From positions 1-49,034 of the forward strand of contig CASWRE010000024.1 of assembly GCA_949471785.1 (NCBI GenBank): DNA of 49,034 bases, written 5' to 3'. How positions within the stretch are numbered: position 1 is the stretch's first letter; every line of letters starts with the position of its first letter. The position numbers and the translations under genes were made by a program. Positions 16,776-26,153 of this stretch are shown in pieces. The DNA comes from an uncultured Lachnospiraceae bacterium (lineage in GTDB: Bacteria; Bacillota; Clostridia; Lachnospirales; Lachnospiraceae). The notes beneath the pieces were generated by a model. It was given only the letters and a program-made list of their open reading frames with translations, did no database searches and was not told the origin of the DNA.

Positions 16776-18935
16776 ATGGATACGAAGAAAATGGGACGCG
16801 TGACGATACCCACAGATGTGGATGTGATTGAAGATACCATACGTCTGGCCGGGCGATGGGGGGCGGATGCGGTCCGGGATTGCGACGGCACGGATTTTCC
16901 TGCGGAGCTTGTGGATGCAGGTCTGAAAGTGTATGCTACCTATTATACGACGCGGAAGGATAATGCGTGGGCCCGGGCAAATCCGGAAGAAATACAGCAG
17001 ATGTACGTGATGACGCCTGCGTATACGGCGGAGGATGAAAAGCTCAGGATACCTCTGATGAAAGGACTGCATGCCGGGATGCTTTTACCTAACGCGCGGG
17101 ATGATATTACCCGGTGGTGGGAGGTCATGGATCGCAGTACAGGACAGGTGGTTGCAGTGAACGACTGGCGCTATGAGGAAGCCGGCGGGGAGGTGACGGT
17201 GAACAGCGTGCCTTTCCATGACTATACGGTGAGCTTTCTGGCTTATATTATGTGGGACCCGGTACATATGTACAATGCGACGGTTAACGACTGGAAGGAT
17301 GTGGAGCCCCAGATTACTTTCGACGTGCGCCAGCCCAAAACCCGCGCCTATTCCATGGAAAGGCTGAAGACGTTCATTGAGGAGCATCCGTATGTGCAGG
17401 TGTTACGGTTCACCACCTTCCTTCATCAGTTTACGCTTATTTTTGATGAGCAGCTTCGGGAAAAATATGTGGACTGGTATGGATATTCCGCGTCCGTGAG
17501 TCCCCATATTCTGGAACAATTTGAGCGGGAGGTTGGGTATCCCTTCCGTCCGGAATATATCATTGATCAGGGATATCACAATAACCAGTACCGGATACCT
17601 TCGAAAGAATATCAGGATTTTCTGGCTTTCCAGAACAGGGAAGTGGTGAAAATCGTAAAAGAGATGGTGGATATTACCCATACCTTCGGCAAGGAGGCGA
17701 TGATGTTCCTGGGAGATCACTGGATCGGAACGGAGCCTTTTTTGGAGGAATTTTCTCGTATCGGACTGGATGCGGTGGTGGGAAGTGTGGGAAACGGCGC
17801 TACGCTTCGGCTGATCAGCAATATTGAGGGGGTGTCTTATACAGAAGGACGGCTGCTGCCCTATTTTTTCCCGGATACCTTTTATGAGGGGGGAGATCCG
17901 GTGAAAGAGGCGAAGGTAAACTGGGTGACGGCCCGCAGGGCGATTCTCCGCAAACCTGTGGATCGGATCGGTTATGGCGGTTATCTGAAACTGGCCATGG
18001 ATTTTCCGGATTTTGTGGATTATGTGGAATCGGTCTGTGATGAGTTCCGTGAGCTGTATGAAAATGTGAAAGGATGTATTCCCTACTGCGTGGGCAGGGT
18101 GGCCGTGCTTAACTGCTGGGGCCGGATGCGGGCCTGGGGGTGTCATATGGTTCATCACGCAATTTATTTCAGGCAGAATTATTCCTATGCGGGAATTATT
18201 GAGGCGCTGTCCGGAGGACCCTATGATGTGAGCTTCATCAGCTTTCAGGATATCAAGGACAATCCGGATATTTTAAACAATATTGATGTGGTGATTAACG
18301 TGGGGGATGCGGATACGGCTCATACTGGAGGAGAGTGGTGGTGCGATCCGGAGATTTCATCGGCCGTAAAGCGTTTTGTCCATGAGGGCGGCGGACTGAT
18401 CGGTGTGGGAGAGCCCACGGCCCATCAGGCCAACGGTCATTTCTTCCAGCTGGCCAATGTGTTTGGCGTGGAGGAGGAGCGGGGCTTTACGCTGGGATAT
18501 GATAAGTATAACTGGACGTGTCATTCCCATTTTATCACGGAGGACGCCCCGGATGAGGTGGATTTTGGCGAGGGCATGAGAAATATCTATGCCCTGGAAG
18601 GGGCTACGGTACTGCGGGAAAAGGATCGTGGGGTGCTGCTGGCTGTCCATGACTTCGGACAGGGGCGCGCCGTATATATTGGCGGCCTTCCTTATAGTTT
18701 TGCTAACAGCAGATTGCTGCACAGGGCCGTTTTGTGGAGCAGTGGGAGAGAAGAACAGCTTCACACCTGGTTTTCTGAAAATTACCATGTGGAGGTGCAT
18801 GCTTATCCGGAGAACGGTAAATATTGTGTCGTGAATAATACTTACGAACCTCAGAGTACTGTCGTTTACCGGGGAGACGGTTCGAGTTTCAGACTGGATC
18901 TGGGAGAGAATCAGATTATATGGTATGAAATATAA
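16776..18935 (+). CDS. 1,3-beta-galactosyl-N-acetylhexosamine phosphorylase (GH112)
   Basis: A 719-residue enzyme of normal GH112 length. It splits galacto-N-biose or lacto-N-biose with phosphate into alpha-galactose-1-phosphate and GalNAc or GlcNAc in the cytoplasm. The general acid is D314 in FLGDHWIGTEPF, at almost the same position as D313 of the bifidobacterial enzyme as I recall it. RIGYGGYLKLAMDFPDFVDY is a family block. The TIM barrel is followed by a Rossmann-like glutamine-amidotransferase-type domain (from about 430, VAVLNCWGRMRAWG) and a C-terminal beta domain. It has no signal peptide. Preference between the mucin-type (GNB) and milk-type (LNB) disaccharide cannot be read from sequence by eye, so I give no symbol. 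Confidence 0.93.
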   Translation: MDTKKMGRVTIPTDVDVIEDTIRLAGRWGADAVRDCDGTDFPAELVDAGLKVYATYYTTRKDNAWARANPEEIQQMYVMTPAYTAEDEKLRIPLMKGLHAGMLLPNARDDITRWWEVMDRSTGQVVAVNDWRYEEAGGEVTVNSVPFHDYTVSFLAYIMWDPVHMYNATVNDWKDVEPQITFDVRQPKTRAYSMERLKTFIEEHPYVQVLRFTTFLHQFTLIFDEQLREKYVDWYGYSASVSPHILEQFEREVGYPFRPEYIIDQGYHNNQYRIPSKEYQDFLAFQNREVVKIVKEMVDITHTFGKEAMMFLGDHWIGTEPFLEEFSRIGLDAVVGSVGNGATLRLISNIEGVSYTEGRLLPYFFPDTFYEGGDPVKEAKVNWVTARRAILRKPVDRIGYGGYLKLAMDFPDFVDYVESVCDEFRELYENVKGCIPYCVGRVAVLNCWGRMRAWGCHMVHHAIYFRQNYSYAGIIEALSGGPYDVSFISFQDIKDNPDILNNIDVVINVGDADTAHTGGEWWCDPEISSAVKRFVHEGGGLIGVGEPTAHQANGHFFQLANVFGVEEERGFTLGYDKYNWTCHSHFITEDAPDEVDFGEGMRNIYALEGATVLREKDRGVLLAVHDFGQGRAVYIGGLPYSFANSRLLHRAVLWSSGREEQLHTWFSENYHVEVHAYPENGKYCVVNNTYEPQSTVVYRGDGSSFRLDLGENQIIWYEI

Positions 18936-19003
18936 GATCAGCCATATGTGCCTGTATGGCAGAGGCTCTGCTGCACGCAGACGGATTCATTCGAAACATA
19001 TAG

Positions 19004-19348
19004 GGAGCAGAACGATAAGCCGGGTTCTGTCGTGAATGATCATCTATCTAGCTTTACCGTTGCCGGTAAAGTCAAGCGACCTACCTAAAACGTGACGGGC
19101 CGCCACATGGTTTTGATTCGGTCTTGCTTCGGATGGGGTTTACATGTGCCCTGTCTGTTACCAGCCAGGCGGTAGTCTCTTACACTGCCTTTCCACCCTT
19201 ACCGGCCTGGGCCGGCGGTTTATTTCTGTTGCACTGGCCTGGGAGTCGCCTCCACCGGACGTTATCCGGCATCCTGCCCTGTGAAGCCCGGACTTTCCTC
19301 ATCTGACGCCTTTCGGCTTTTGTCAGCTGCGATCATTTATTCTGCTCC
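19004..19348 (-). ncRNA. rnpB: RNase P RNA
   Basis: On the minus strand the 345-nt segment contains the conserved GAGGAAAGTCCGGGC core near the 5' end and the ACAGAACCCGGCTTATCG block near the 3' end, which pair to form P4. The outer ends GGAGCAGA and TCTGCTCC pair to form P1. In between are the usual helices (GCCGGCCCAGGCCGG and others). It is the catalytic RNA that trims tRNA 5' leaders. It is transcribed convergently with the GH112 gene and divergently from the PucR-like gene. Confidence 0.95.
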
Positions 19349-19354
19349 GTTGGC

Positions 19355-19384
19355 ATTTTAGCACAGATAGGGGAAGGGTGTAAA
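19355..19384 (-). promoter_or_regulatory. rnpB promoter
   Basis: Read on the minus strand, TTTACA and TAAAAT are separated by 18 bp. The -10 lies 6 bp before the P1 start of RNase P RNA, the expected place for a transcription start. Confidence 0.75.
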
Positions 19385-19415
19385 GGGCAAATTTGTATGG
19401 TTATGCGAGGAACAG

Positions 19416-20870
19416 ATGATGAAGCTGAATATGTGGATGATTGCAAACCGTTTGGCGAATTATGAGATTGAGATGAAAATTGACGCGGATGCGGAGCCGG
19501 TTCTGAACAGTACGCTGCCCTACTACGTGCCAGGATGTGTATATATTTCGGCAGTGGGGCAGGATGTGCTCTGTGAGAGCGGTCAGGGATATATTCGGAT
19601 ACGGGATCTGGGGATCAGCGATGCCTATCTGCTGATCCAGGGGATCTTCGACTGGTATCAGGATTGGGTGGATAAAACGAATGACGCCATTATGTCAGCG
19701 GATTTTGAGAAACTGGTTCACCTGTGTCAGTTAGCCTTCGGCAATCCGGTTATGCTGCAGGATTCCAATTATTGCCTGCTGGGGATGGCGGGCCCTTTTG
19801 GGGAAGGCGGAATGCCGCCGGAATGGGAACATATCAAAAAAAACGGACAGAGTTCTGTGGAAGGATATGAATGTATGTCCCGGGCGCTTCAATACGCAGA
19901 AAAGGTTTATCGCCAGAATGTTCGCCAGTTCAAAGGGAATCCCCATGCTCCGGTGCCAAACGGCGGTCTCCATGCGACAATCATTTTTCATGGAAGAGGC
20001 TATGAAAAATTGACTATTCTGGAGAGTACCAGGAAGATCAACAGAGGGGATATCTGTCTGTTGGAATACATTTCCAGGCGTATGGCAATCTATGCAGCGG
20101 CGGTTTCCGGAGAAACGAGGAAGTTTCTGGACAACGAAGTGCTGGAAGATCTGGCCGCGGGAGGGACGGTGCCGCAAGAGAAAATCCGGTATTTTCAGTC
20201 TGTGATCGAAAATGGCCGTCCCGGCAAATATGCGGTGATGCTGGTGGATTTTTTTGATCAGGCAAGGAGAGGAGACCTGCGGGCACTGCAGCTTTTGAAA
20301 AATATCGTGTACCGGCAGTATCCTGTCGTCAACAATCTGATTGTGAAGGGAAAGTTGCTGCTTCTTTTGTATTCCGGGCGTCCTGAGATCCTGGCGGAAC
20401 AGATTCTGAAGTCCATAGGGAAATGTGGTTATCGGAAAGATCTGCAGGCCGGGCTCAGCTGTGAATTTTACGACTTGTCGGAACTGGGATTTTTCTTTGA
20501 ACAGGCTATGCGTGCGAAAAGCGCCAGTACGGGCGGAGTGGCCGGGTTTTATGATATGGCGGTGGATTATCTTATGGAAAATACGGGGCCGCAAAGGCTT
20601 TGTGCCTGCGAACCAACGCTGAGGCGTATGTGGAATGAAGGCGGGGATAAAAGGATGGGTGTGCTCACGCTGAAAGCCTATCTGGGAGAGGAACGTTCTT
20701 CCAAGCGGGCTTCCGAAAAACTGTTCATTCATAAGAATACACTGACTTATCGGATCAAATATTTGAAGGAATCGACGGGCTGGGATCTGGAAAACACCTA
20801 CATTCGGGACTATTTACGGCTTTCTGCCTATATTCTTGAAAAGTCAGAAATTGCAGAAATCAGAAAATAA
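19416..20870 (+). CDS. PucR/CdaR-type transcriptional regulator
   Basis: A 484-residue protein. Its C-terminus has the PucR-type helix-turn-helix: LTLKAYLGEERSSKRASEKL, then FIHKNTLTYRIKYLKESTGW. The central region (about 270-400) resembles the degenerate GGDEF-like domain of CdaR/PucR regulators; the N-terminus is an uncharacterised sensor part. AGGA lies 5 nt before the ATG; a second ATG follows at 19419. It lies upstream of a URO-D-fold gene, two transporters and a second URO-D gene, and is the likely activator of that cluster. A close relative with the same opening (MWMIA and an N-terminal sensor of equal length) occurs at 36619, beside another URO-D gene. Confidence 0.8.
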   Translation: MMKLNMWMIANRLANYEIEMKIDADAEPVLNSTLPYYVPGCVYISAVGQDVLCESGQGYIRIRDLGISDAYLLIQGIFDWYQDWVDKTNDAIMSADFEKLVHLCQLAFGNPVMLQDSNYCLLGMAGPFGEGGMPPEWEHIKKNGQSSVEGYECMSRALQYAEKVYRQNVRQFKGNPHAPVPNGGLHATIIFHGRGYEKLTILESTRKINRGDICLLEYISRRMAIYAAAVSGETRKFLDNEVLEDLAAGGTVPQEKIRYFQSVIENGRPGKYAVMLVDFFDQARRGDLRALQLLKNIVYRQYPVVNNLIVKGKLLLLLYSGRPEILAEQILKSIGKCGYRKDLQAGLSCEFYDLSELGFFFEQAMRAKSASTGGVAGFYDMAVDYLMENTGPQRLCACEPTLRRMWNEGGDKRMGVLTLKAYLGEERSSKRASEKLFIHKNTLTYRIKYLKESTGWDLENTYIRDYLRLSAYILEKSEIAEIRK

Positions 20871-20894
20871 TTTTCAAAATCATGTGGAATGAAA

Positions 20895-20942
20895 AATACT
20901 CTTTATATTGTGCTGTCAGGCACAATGGAAAGGGTATTTTTT
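20895..20942 (+). terminator. Hairpin terminator or leader between PucR-like gene and URO-D gene
   Basis: A perfect inner stem (ATTGTGC/GCACAAT) with a 6-nt loop is extended outward by an imperfect AATACTCTT/AAGGGTATT stem and followed by six T residues. It separates the regulator from the URO-D gene that starts about 95 bp later. I see no clear promoter after the hairpin, so it may be a regulated leader and not a simple end. Confidence 0.65.
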
Positions 20943-21036
20943 GTATGTCAGGACATTTAAAAAGGGAGGTGGACAAAGTAAAATGTATATTACAAAGAGG
21001 AGAAAAAAGAACAATCAGGAAAGGCGGGAGAAGAAG

Positions 21037-22095
21037 ATGGAGAGGGTTTCTTATTCGGATAATGAATTGAAAATTGTGGGTAATTATATGGGTACGAGCG
21101 CTTCTGCGCCCCGTTATAATACGCCGGTGACGCCCAGGGAAAATATCAATCAGTGGATTCGCGGCGAGAAACCTCTGTGGTTCCCCACGACCGATGATTT
21201 TGTGTTTATTACGCCAAGAATCATTGCCGACAACATTGCCCGGGGGTTTGCTTTTGAATGTTTGCCGCCTCTGACGGCGGAGGAGAGCGGCGGACCGGAT
21301 ATGTTTGGCACAGAGTGGGTATATGTGCCCCAGGTAGGAGGCTCCATGGTGAAGCCGGGAAATCCCAGGCTTTCGGATGTCAATGACTGGCGCAGGGTTA
21401 TCACAATGCCCGATCCGGATACGTTTGACTGGAAAGGATCGGCGAAAATCAATGCCGGCCTTCGGGACAGCGGCAGGAGTTTTCAGGGAATGCTGCTTAC
21501 GGGAATGTTTGAGAGACTGATTTCTTTCATGGATTTTGAAGGCGCGGCTCTGGCGCTTATAGATGAGGAGCAGCAGGATGCCGTCCATGATCTGTTTGGC
21601 GAACTGGCCGATTTCAATATCAAATTGATTGACAGGCATATAGAATATTACGGTATAGAGGGGATTACGTTCCATGACGACTGGGGAAGCCAGCGGGCGC
21701 CCTTTTTCTCTCTGGCAACGGCCAGGGAAATGCTAGTGCCTTATATCAGAAAGATTGCGGATCATTGCCATGAAAAAGGACTTTGGTTTCAGATTCACTC
21801 CTGCGGAAAAAATGAACTGCTTGTTCCCGCTTACATAGAAGCTCATGTGGATATCTGGTGCGGACAGTCCATGAATGATAAGGAAGCGCTTTATAAGCAG
21901 TATGGGGATCAAATTTTCCTGGGGATGGATCTGCCTGTGTTTCCCGAAGGAACGCCTGCTGAAAAGATAGATGATTTTGCCGCGGATTTCGCTCAGAAGT
22001 ACAGGAAAGGTAATATTCTGGTGAATGTTCGAGGAGTACGCCGGGAAGTCATTGAGGCGGTATACAGACATAGCCGGATTGTACTTGGCAGTTGA
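21037..22095 (+). CDS. URO-D-fold protein (uroporphyrinogen decarboxylase/MtaA-like), first copy
   Basis: A 352-residue protein of the URO-D/MtaA superfamily, whose members include heme-pathway decarboxylases and corrinoid:acceptor methyltransferases. The zinc-type motif H254-S-C256-G is present (FQIHSCGKNELL), as is the family block ITFHDDWGSQRAPFFS. The C-terminal Cys of the usual HxC...C zinc site is not where expected; the tail reads NVRGVRREVIEAV. It lacks the conserved start of true heme-pathway HemE, so a methyltransferase-like or unknown reaction is more likely. GGGAG lies 6 nt before this ATG; the longer frame from 20983 begins with a Lys/Arg-rich stretch that looks untranslated. The DASS permease gene follows at 32 bp, forming an operon. 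Confidence 0.7.
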   Translation: MERVSYSDNELKIVGNYMGTSASAPRYNTPVTPRENINQWIRGEKPLWFPTTDDFVFITPRIIADNIARGFAFECLPPLTAEESGGPDMFGTEWVYVPQVGGSMVKPGNPRLSDVNDWRRVITMPDPDTFDWKGSAKINAGLRDSGRSFQGMLLTGMFERLISFMDFEGAALALIDEEQQDAVHDLFGELADFNIKLIDRHIEYYGIEGITFHDDWGSQRAPFFSLATAREMLVPYIRKIADHCHEKGLWFQIHSCGKNELLVPAYIEAHVDIWCGQSMNDKEALYKQYGDQIFLGMDLPVFPEGTPAEKIDDFAADFAQKYRKGNILVNVRGVRREVIEAVYRHSRIVLGS

Positions 22096-22126
22096 CCTGC
22101 AAAAGATGAAGGGGGAGGGAAAGTTT

Positions 22127-23563
22127 ATGCTGAAGCAGTATCAGGAAATGCTGAAGTTTGTTGCTGCGGCTGTGGTTATCCTGGTGTTTGGTGTAATGAC
22201 GCCTTTTGCGGGATTGTCCAGAAGCGCAATGTTATTGTTGGGGATTTTTATCGGTTCCGTGTTTCTGTGGATCTCTGTGGGGATATCCTGGCCGTCGCTG
22301 TTCTGTTTGCTGGCGTTGTCCATGCTGCCTGAGCTGTCCATGAACGGATTGGTAACCTCATCCATCGGAAATCCGGCGATCTCGTTTTTGAATTTTACGT
22401 TTTGCTGTTCTTATGCGCTGAATCAGACATTGTTTACGCGCCGCTGTGCGATTTGGTTTCTTTCCACAAAGCTGGCAAAAAAAGGGCCGTGGATGTTTTT
22501 GATACTGTACTTTTTTTCGATCCTTCTGCTGGGATCGTGTATGAGTACGACGGTGATTGTGGTTCTGTATCTGACGATCAATGAGGAGATTTTCGCAGTG
22601 CTGGGATTACGTAAAGGGGATCGCTTCGCAGCCCTTCTGACCATGGGGCTGGTGATTACCGCGAGTATTTCCGGCGCCATGACGCCTATTGCTCATGTAT
22701 TCCCGCTGATGGCGCTTACGAATTATCAGGCTGTCACCGGGGAGACCATCAGCTATATCAGTTATATGGCGGCAGGAATTCCGGCGGCGCTTTTGTCGGT
22801 GACGGCCATGCTGCTTATTTTCCGTTTTATCCTGCGGCCCGACACATCGGCTATCCGGGTAATTGATACAGAGGCGTTGAAAAAATCGCTGCATCCTGCA
22901 GACAGAAGAGAACGAATCACGGCTGCGGTATTTTTTCTGATGGTAGGCCTTTGGGTTCTGCCGGAACTGTTTAAAGGGGTTCTGCCTGTGGCTGCATGGA
23001 TCAGCAGTTTCGGGACAGTGATGCCGCCTCTTTTGGGATGTATGGCCCTGTGTATCATCCGGGTGGATGACAAGCCTTTGCTTTCTCTGGCGGAGGGAGC
23101 AAAATCTGTTCCCTGGCCCTCTCTTTTTATGGCGGCTTCGGCTTTAGCGCTGGGGTCGGCCATGACAAATCCAGATATCGGTCTTTCAGAATTTATCAAA
23201 AGTCAGCTGGGACCGCTGTCCGGTATGGTGGGAGGCATGGCGTTTGTCTTTTTACTGACGGCAGTTACGGCTCTCATGACCAATGTGGGGTCTAATATGG
23301 TGACGGTTACGATCGTCAGCACGGTGGCCCTTCCCGTAGCCTGCGCGCTGGAGGATGTAAACGCGGGGGCTCTGGCTGTGGTAATCGGTATGATGTCTAC
23401 CTATGCCTATGCGACGCCCCCCGCTATGACGACGGTGGTGCTGGGCACCGGGTCAGGATGGACAACCAATGCCCAGATGGCAAAATATGGATTCCTGATA
23501 TTATTACCCTGTATATTGATTGTGGCTCTGATTGCTTATTCAATCGCAGCGCAATTTTTATAA
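22127..23563 (+). CDS. SLC13/DASS-like anion permease
   Basis: A 478-residue integral membrane protein with about 11-12 hydrophobic segments. The layout fits the ion-transporter superfamily of divalent anion:Na+ symporters: MLLLGIFIGSVFLWISVGIS, then SCMSTTVIVVLYLTI, ISGAMTPIAHVFPLMALTNY, and a second repeat with TALMTNVGSNMVTVTIVSTV and YAYATPPAMTT. The two TxxxxPxA/TNVGSN-like hairpins correspond to the paired substrate and sodium sites of this family. GGGGGAGGG precedes the ATG. Lying between two URO-D-fold genes, it probably imports their substrate, perhaps a carboxylate or other small anion. That is inference; the substrate is unknown. Confidence 0.75.
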   Translation: MLKQYQEMLKFVAAAVVILVFGVMTPFAGLSRSAMLLLGIFIGSVFLWISVGISWPSLFCLLALSMLPELSMNGLVTSSIGNPAISFLNFTFCCSYALNQTLFTRRCAIWFLSTKLAKKGPWMFLILYFFSILLLGSCMSTTVIVVLYLTINEEIFAVLGLRKGDRFAALLTMGLVITASISGAMTPIAHVFPLMALTNYQAVTGETISYISYMAAGIPAALLSVTAMLLIFRFILRPDTSAIRVIDTEALKKSLHPADRRERITAAVFFLMVGLWVLPELFKGVLPVAAWISSFGTVMPPLLGCMALCIIRVDDKPLLSLAEGAKSVPWPSLFMAASALALGSAMTNPDIGLSEFIKSQLGPLSGMVGGMAFVFLLTAVTALMTNVGSNMVTVTIVSTVALPVACALEDVNAGALAVVIGMMSTYAYATPPAMTTVVLGTGSGWTTNAQMAKYGFLILLPCILIVALIAYSIAAQFL

Positions 23564-23612
23564 ACGGAATGTTTGTTTACGGCGTTCCGATCACACAAAA
23601 GGAGGAGAGAGT

Positions 23613-24644
23613 ATGGCAACATTGAGTTACAGGGAAAATACTCTGCTGGCCTATCAGCACAAGGAACCGGAATATTTTCCTTTAGCCACGGACATGGATA
23701 CGTGTGCCCCCAGGGGAATGGATTTCATCCGGGAGTCTATCTGTGTCAATGGTACGGCCAATGACTGGTTTGGGCAGAGCTGGACCTTTGAACCCAAGAT
23801 CGGCGGAGCCAATCCCACGCCGGGGGTGCATCTGGTTCCCGATATAACGAGATGGCGGGAATATATGAAATTTCCGGATCTCAGCGTGCTGGACTGGGAA
23901 GGCTATGCGGCCCGGGATACGGCAAAATGGGACAGGGAACACAAGCTTTCGCGGGTGATGGTAGGATTTGGCCTGTGGGAGCGTATGTTCAGCGTAATTG
24001 AGTTTCAGGACGCTTTGTGCGCGCTGATGGAGGAGCCGGAGGCCTGTTATGACTTCTTCGGCGCAGTGGCGGATCATAAGATCCGGCTGTATCAGTATCT
24101 GATCAAATACTATAAACCGGATATTCTGATCATGCATGACGATTACGGTTCCAACAGCGGTATGTTCATGTCGCCGGAGGTGTGGAGAGAGCTGATCAAG
24201 CCTCATCTGCAGCGGGTGATCGACTGCATCACAGATGCGGGTGTGATTTACGAGCATCACTGTTGCGGTTATTTTGCGCCAATTCTGGGGGAAATCGCGG
24301 ATATGGGCTGCTCGGCTACCAATACCATGCATGTCTCCAACCATCCGGCTGAACTGAAAAAGGAAATCGGCCATAAGATGTGTTTTGTGGGAGGCTTTGA
24401 TACTCAGTTCATGGACAGGCCGGGGACGACGGAGGAGGAGATCCGGGAGTCCATAGATAAGACGATTGACGAACTGGCGCCGGGAGGGAGCTGGGTGGCT
24501 CAGTCAGGCTTAAAGACCAGAGAGCGCAATGCTATTGTGGTAGACGAGCTGATTCGCTATGGTTCCACAAAATATACCTGCAAACGTCCGGATTATGATG
24601 ATCCGCGCGGGGACGGGATCAGAGGGAACCCCTTTGTGAAATAA
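23613..24644 (+). CDS. URO-D-fold protein (MtaA-like), second copy
   Basis: A 343-residue relative of the 21037 gene with matching blocks (FGLWERMFSVIEFQDALCAL, then LIMHDDYGSNSGMF). The metal motif is H216-C-C218-G in YEHHCCGYFAP. The tail again lacks the third zinc Cys of MtaA-type enzymes and reads SGLKTRERNAIVVD. AAGGAGGAGAG is 4-6 nt before the ATG. It follows the DASS permease by 49 bp and precedes a GPH symporter by 35 bp. Two divergent paralogues in one operon suggest a two-step or two-substrate pathway. No corrinoid-binding protein or methyltransferase partner gene is nearby, which argues against a standard O- or N-demethylase system. Confidence 0.72.
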   Translation: MATLSYRENTLLAYQHKEPEYFPLATDMDTCAPRGMDFIRESICVNGTANDWFGQSWTFEPKIGGANPTPGVHLVPDITRWREYMKFPDLSVLDWEGYAARDTAKWDREHKLSRVMVGFGLWERMFSVIEFQDALCALMEEPEACYDFFGAVADHKIRLYQYLIKYYKPDILIMHDDYGSNSGMFMSPEVWRELIKPHLQRVIDCITDAGVIYEHHCCGYFAPILGEIADMGCSATNTMHVSNHPAELKKEIGHKMCFVGGFDTQFMDRPGTTEEEIRESIDKTIDELAPGGSWVAQSGLKTRERNAIVVDELIRYGSTKYTCKRPDYDDPRGDGIRGNPFVK

Positions 24645-24679
24645 GGGATCTGAGAGAAAACAGGATAAGGAGGGAAATT

Positions 24680-26107
24680 ATGGGAAATCAAACAAACAGT
24701 GTGACAGAACCGAGAAGGATCAGTAAAACCATACGTTATTTTTACGGTGTGGGCGATATGTGTTTTGCCTTAATGACCAATGTGGGCGTGTACTATTCGG
24801 CCTTTTATCTGACCAATGTGGCGCAGCTCGGTCTGGCCAGTATTGCTTTTCTGACAACAATGACAGCAATGATCGACGCCTTTACGGCCTGGATCTACGG
24901 CGGTGTGATTAATTCTGTAAAACCGATGAAATGGGGGCGCTATCGTTCCTGGCTGATCGCGGTAAACTGGCTGGTTCCGGTATTTTATTTTCTGATGTAC
25001 GTGCGGATCGGCACGACGGACGCGGTGTCCACAGCATTTTTCTTTTTCTTTATGCTGGGCGGACGTTTCCTGCATAACTGGGGCTATACGGCCAATATGT
25101 CTCTGATCAGCGTAGTGGCTAAAACGCCGGATGACCGTATCGCTATGGCGTCGAGCCGCGCGACCTGGAATAATATGTCAAAGTTTGCCTGGTCTTATCT
25201 GGGGGTTCCATTCCTGGCTATTCTGACGGGGATCTTTACCGAGAAATATGCCTATGCCATGCTGTCGGGTTTTATGTCGCTGCTGATGGTGGCCGGATAT
25301 TTCTTCCATTTCAAGATGACGGAAGGCTATGAAGATACGGGTACAGAGGAGCTGGCCAATCAGGCCAAGGCAAAACGGGCCCGCACCAGTGTGGTGGATC
25401 TTCTGAAAGCCTTATTTACGAATCCGCCTCTTTTGTCGCTGATCATTGCCGATCTGGCGAAATGGCTGTTTAATTTCATGGTTGCCGGTACGGTGGTTTA
25501 CTACTTTACATATATTGCCCTGAATAAAGGGATGCAGGCCAGCTACATGCTGATTATCGCTTTCCTGGCAGTTATCGGCGCTTATGTGAGCCGTTTTATC
25601 GGTAAAATGCTGAGCGGCCGTGTGACCGTGATCGTCTGTTATTTAATCATGGCTGCGGCGCTGCTGGCGGCCAGAGTATTTTATACCAGCCCGTGGGTTG
25701 TGGTATTCCTGATTTCAGTGGCTCAGCTTGGTTATGGTTGCTGCTATTCCTGTTCTTCGGCCCTGTACGCGGATGCCGCCGTATACAGTGAGTGGAAATC
25801 CGGTAAGAATGCTTCCGGATGGATTATGGGTCTGCAGAATATTCCGCTGAAAGCGGCCAGTACCGTAAAAAGTGCGGTTCTTGCAGCCTGTCTGGCCATC
25901 GGCGGGTTTTCGGCAGCCATCGCCGTGGAGGATGCTTCTGTGGAGATGAAGGAAGCGATCTGCCTGGCGCTGATGGTGATCCCGGCAATCCTTCTGATCG
26001 TTGGAGCTGTGGTCCTGTTGATTGGTTTCCGGCTTCCCAAGAGCAGAGTGGAGCAGATGGAGAAGGAGATCGAGGAGCGCAAGAGGGCGGAGGAAGCCGC
26101 CGTATGA
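24680..26107 (+). CDS. GPH-family (MelB-type) sugar:cation symporter
   Basis: A 475-residue MFS_2 protein with 12 predicted membrane segments and short charged ends. The N-terminus ISKTIRYFYGVGDMCFALMT and the loop MKWGRYRSWLIAVNWLVPVF are typical of glycoside-pentoside-hexuronide transporters. The C-terminal tail is a charged helix (EQMEKEIEERKRAEEA). AAGGAGGG lies 7 nt before the ATG. It is the last gene of the PucR-URO-D-DASS-URO-D cluster. A glycoside or sugar acid is the natural guess for cargo, which together with the DASS permease suggests the pathway handles two imported compounds. Confidence 0.85.
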   Translation: MGNQTNSVTEPRRISKTIRYFYGVGDMCFALMTNVGVYYSAFYLTNVAQLGLASIAFLTTMTAMIDAFTAWIYGGVINSVKPMKWGRYRSWLIAVNWLVPVFYFLMYVRIGTTDAVSTAFFFFFMLGGRFLHNWGYTANMSLISVVAKTPDDRIAMASSRATWNNMSKFAWSYLGVPFLAILTGIFTEKYAYAMLSGFMSLLMVAGYFFHFKMTEGYEDTGTEELANQAKAKRARTSVVDLLKALFTNPPLLSLIIADLAKWLFNFMVAGTVVYYFTYIALNKGMQASYMLIIAFLAVIGAYVSRFIGKMLSGRVTVIVCYLIMAAALLAARVFYTSPWVVVFLISVAQLGYGCCYSCSSALYADAAVYSEWKSGKNASGWIMGLQNIPLKAASTVKSAVLAACLAIGGFSAAIAVEDASVEMKEAICLALMVIPAILLIVGAVVLLIGFRLPKSRVEQMEKEIEERKRAEEAAV

Positions 26108-26153
26108 TTCCGGATACGGACGGCGATTGGTTGCGGTAATTGAATAATTGTTT

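Noticed and set aside
19124..19306. Short open frame within the RNase P RNA region
   Set aside because: The bases are fully explained by conserved RNase P RNA structure on the other strand.
19731..20732. Long minus-strand open frame opposite the PucR-like regulator
   Set aside because: The sense frame has a clear helix-turn-helix and start signal; the antisense translation shows no family features.
20983..21036. Earlier ATG for the first URO-D gene
   Set aside because: The extension would be MYITKRRKKNNQERREKK, which looks like translated leader and ribosome binding sequence; the ATG at 21037 has a better site and gives a family-like start.
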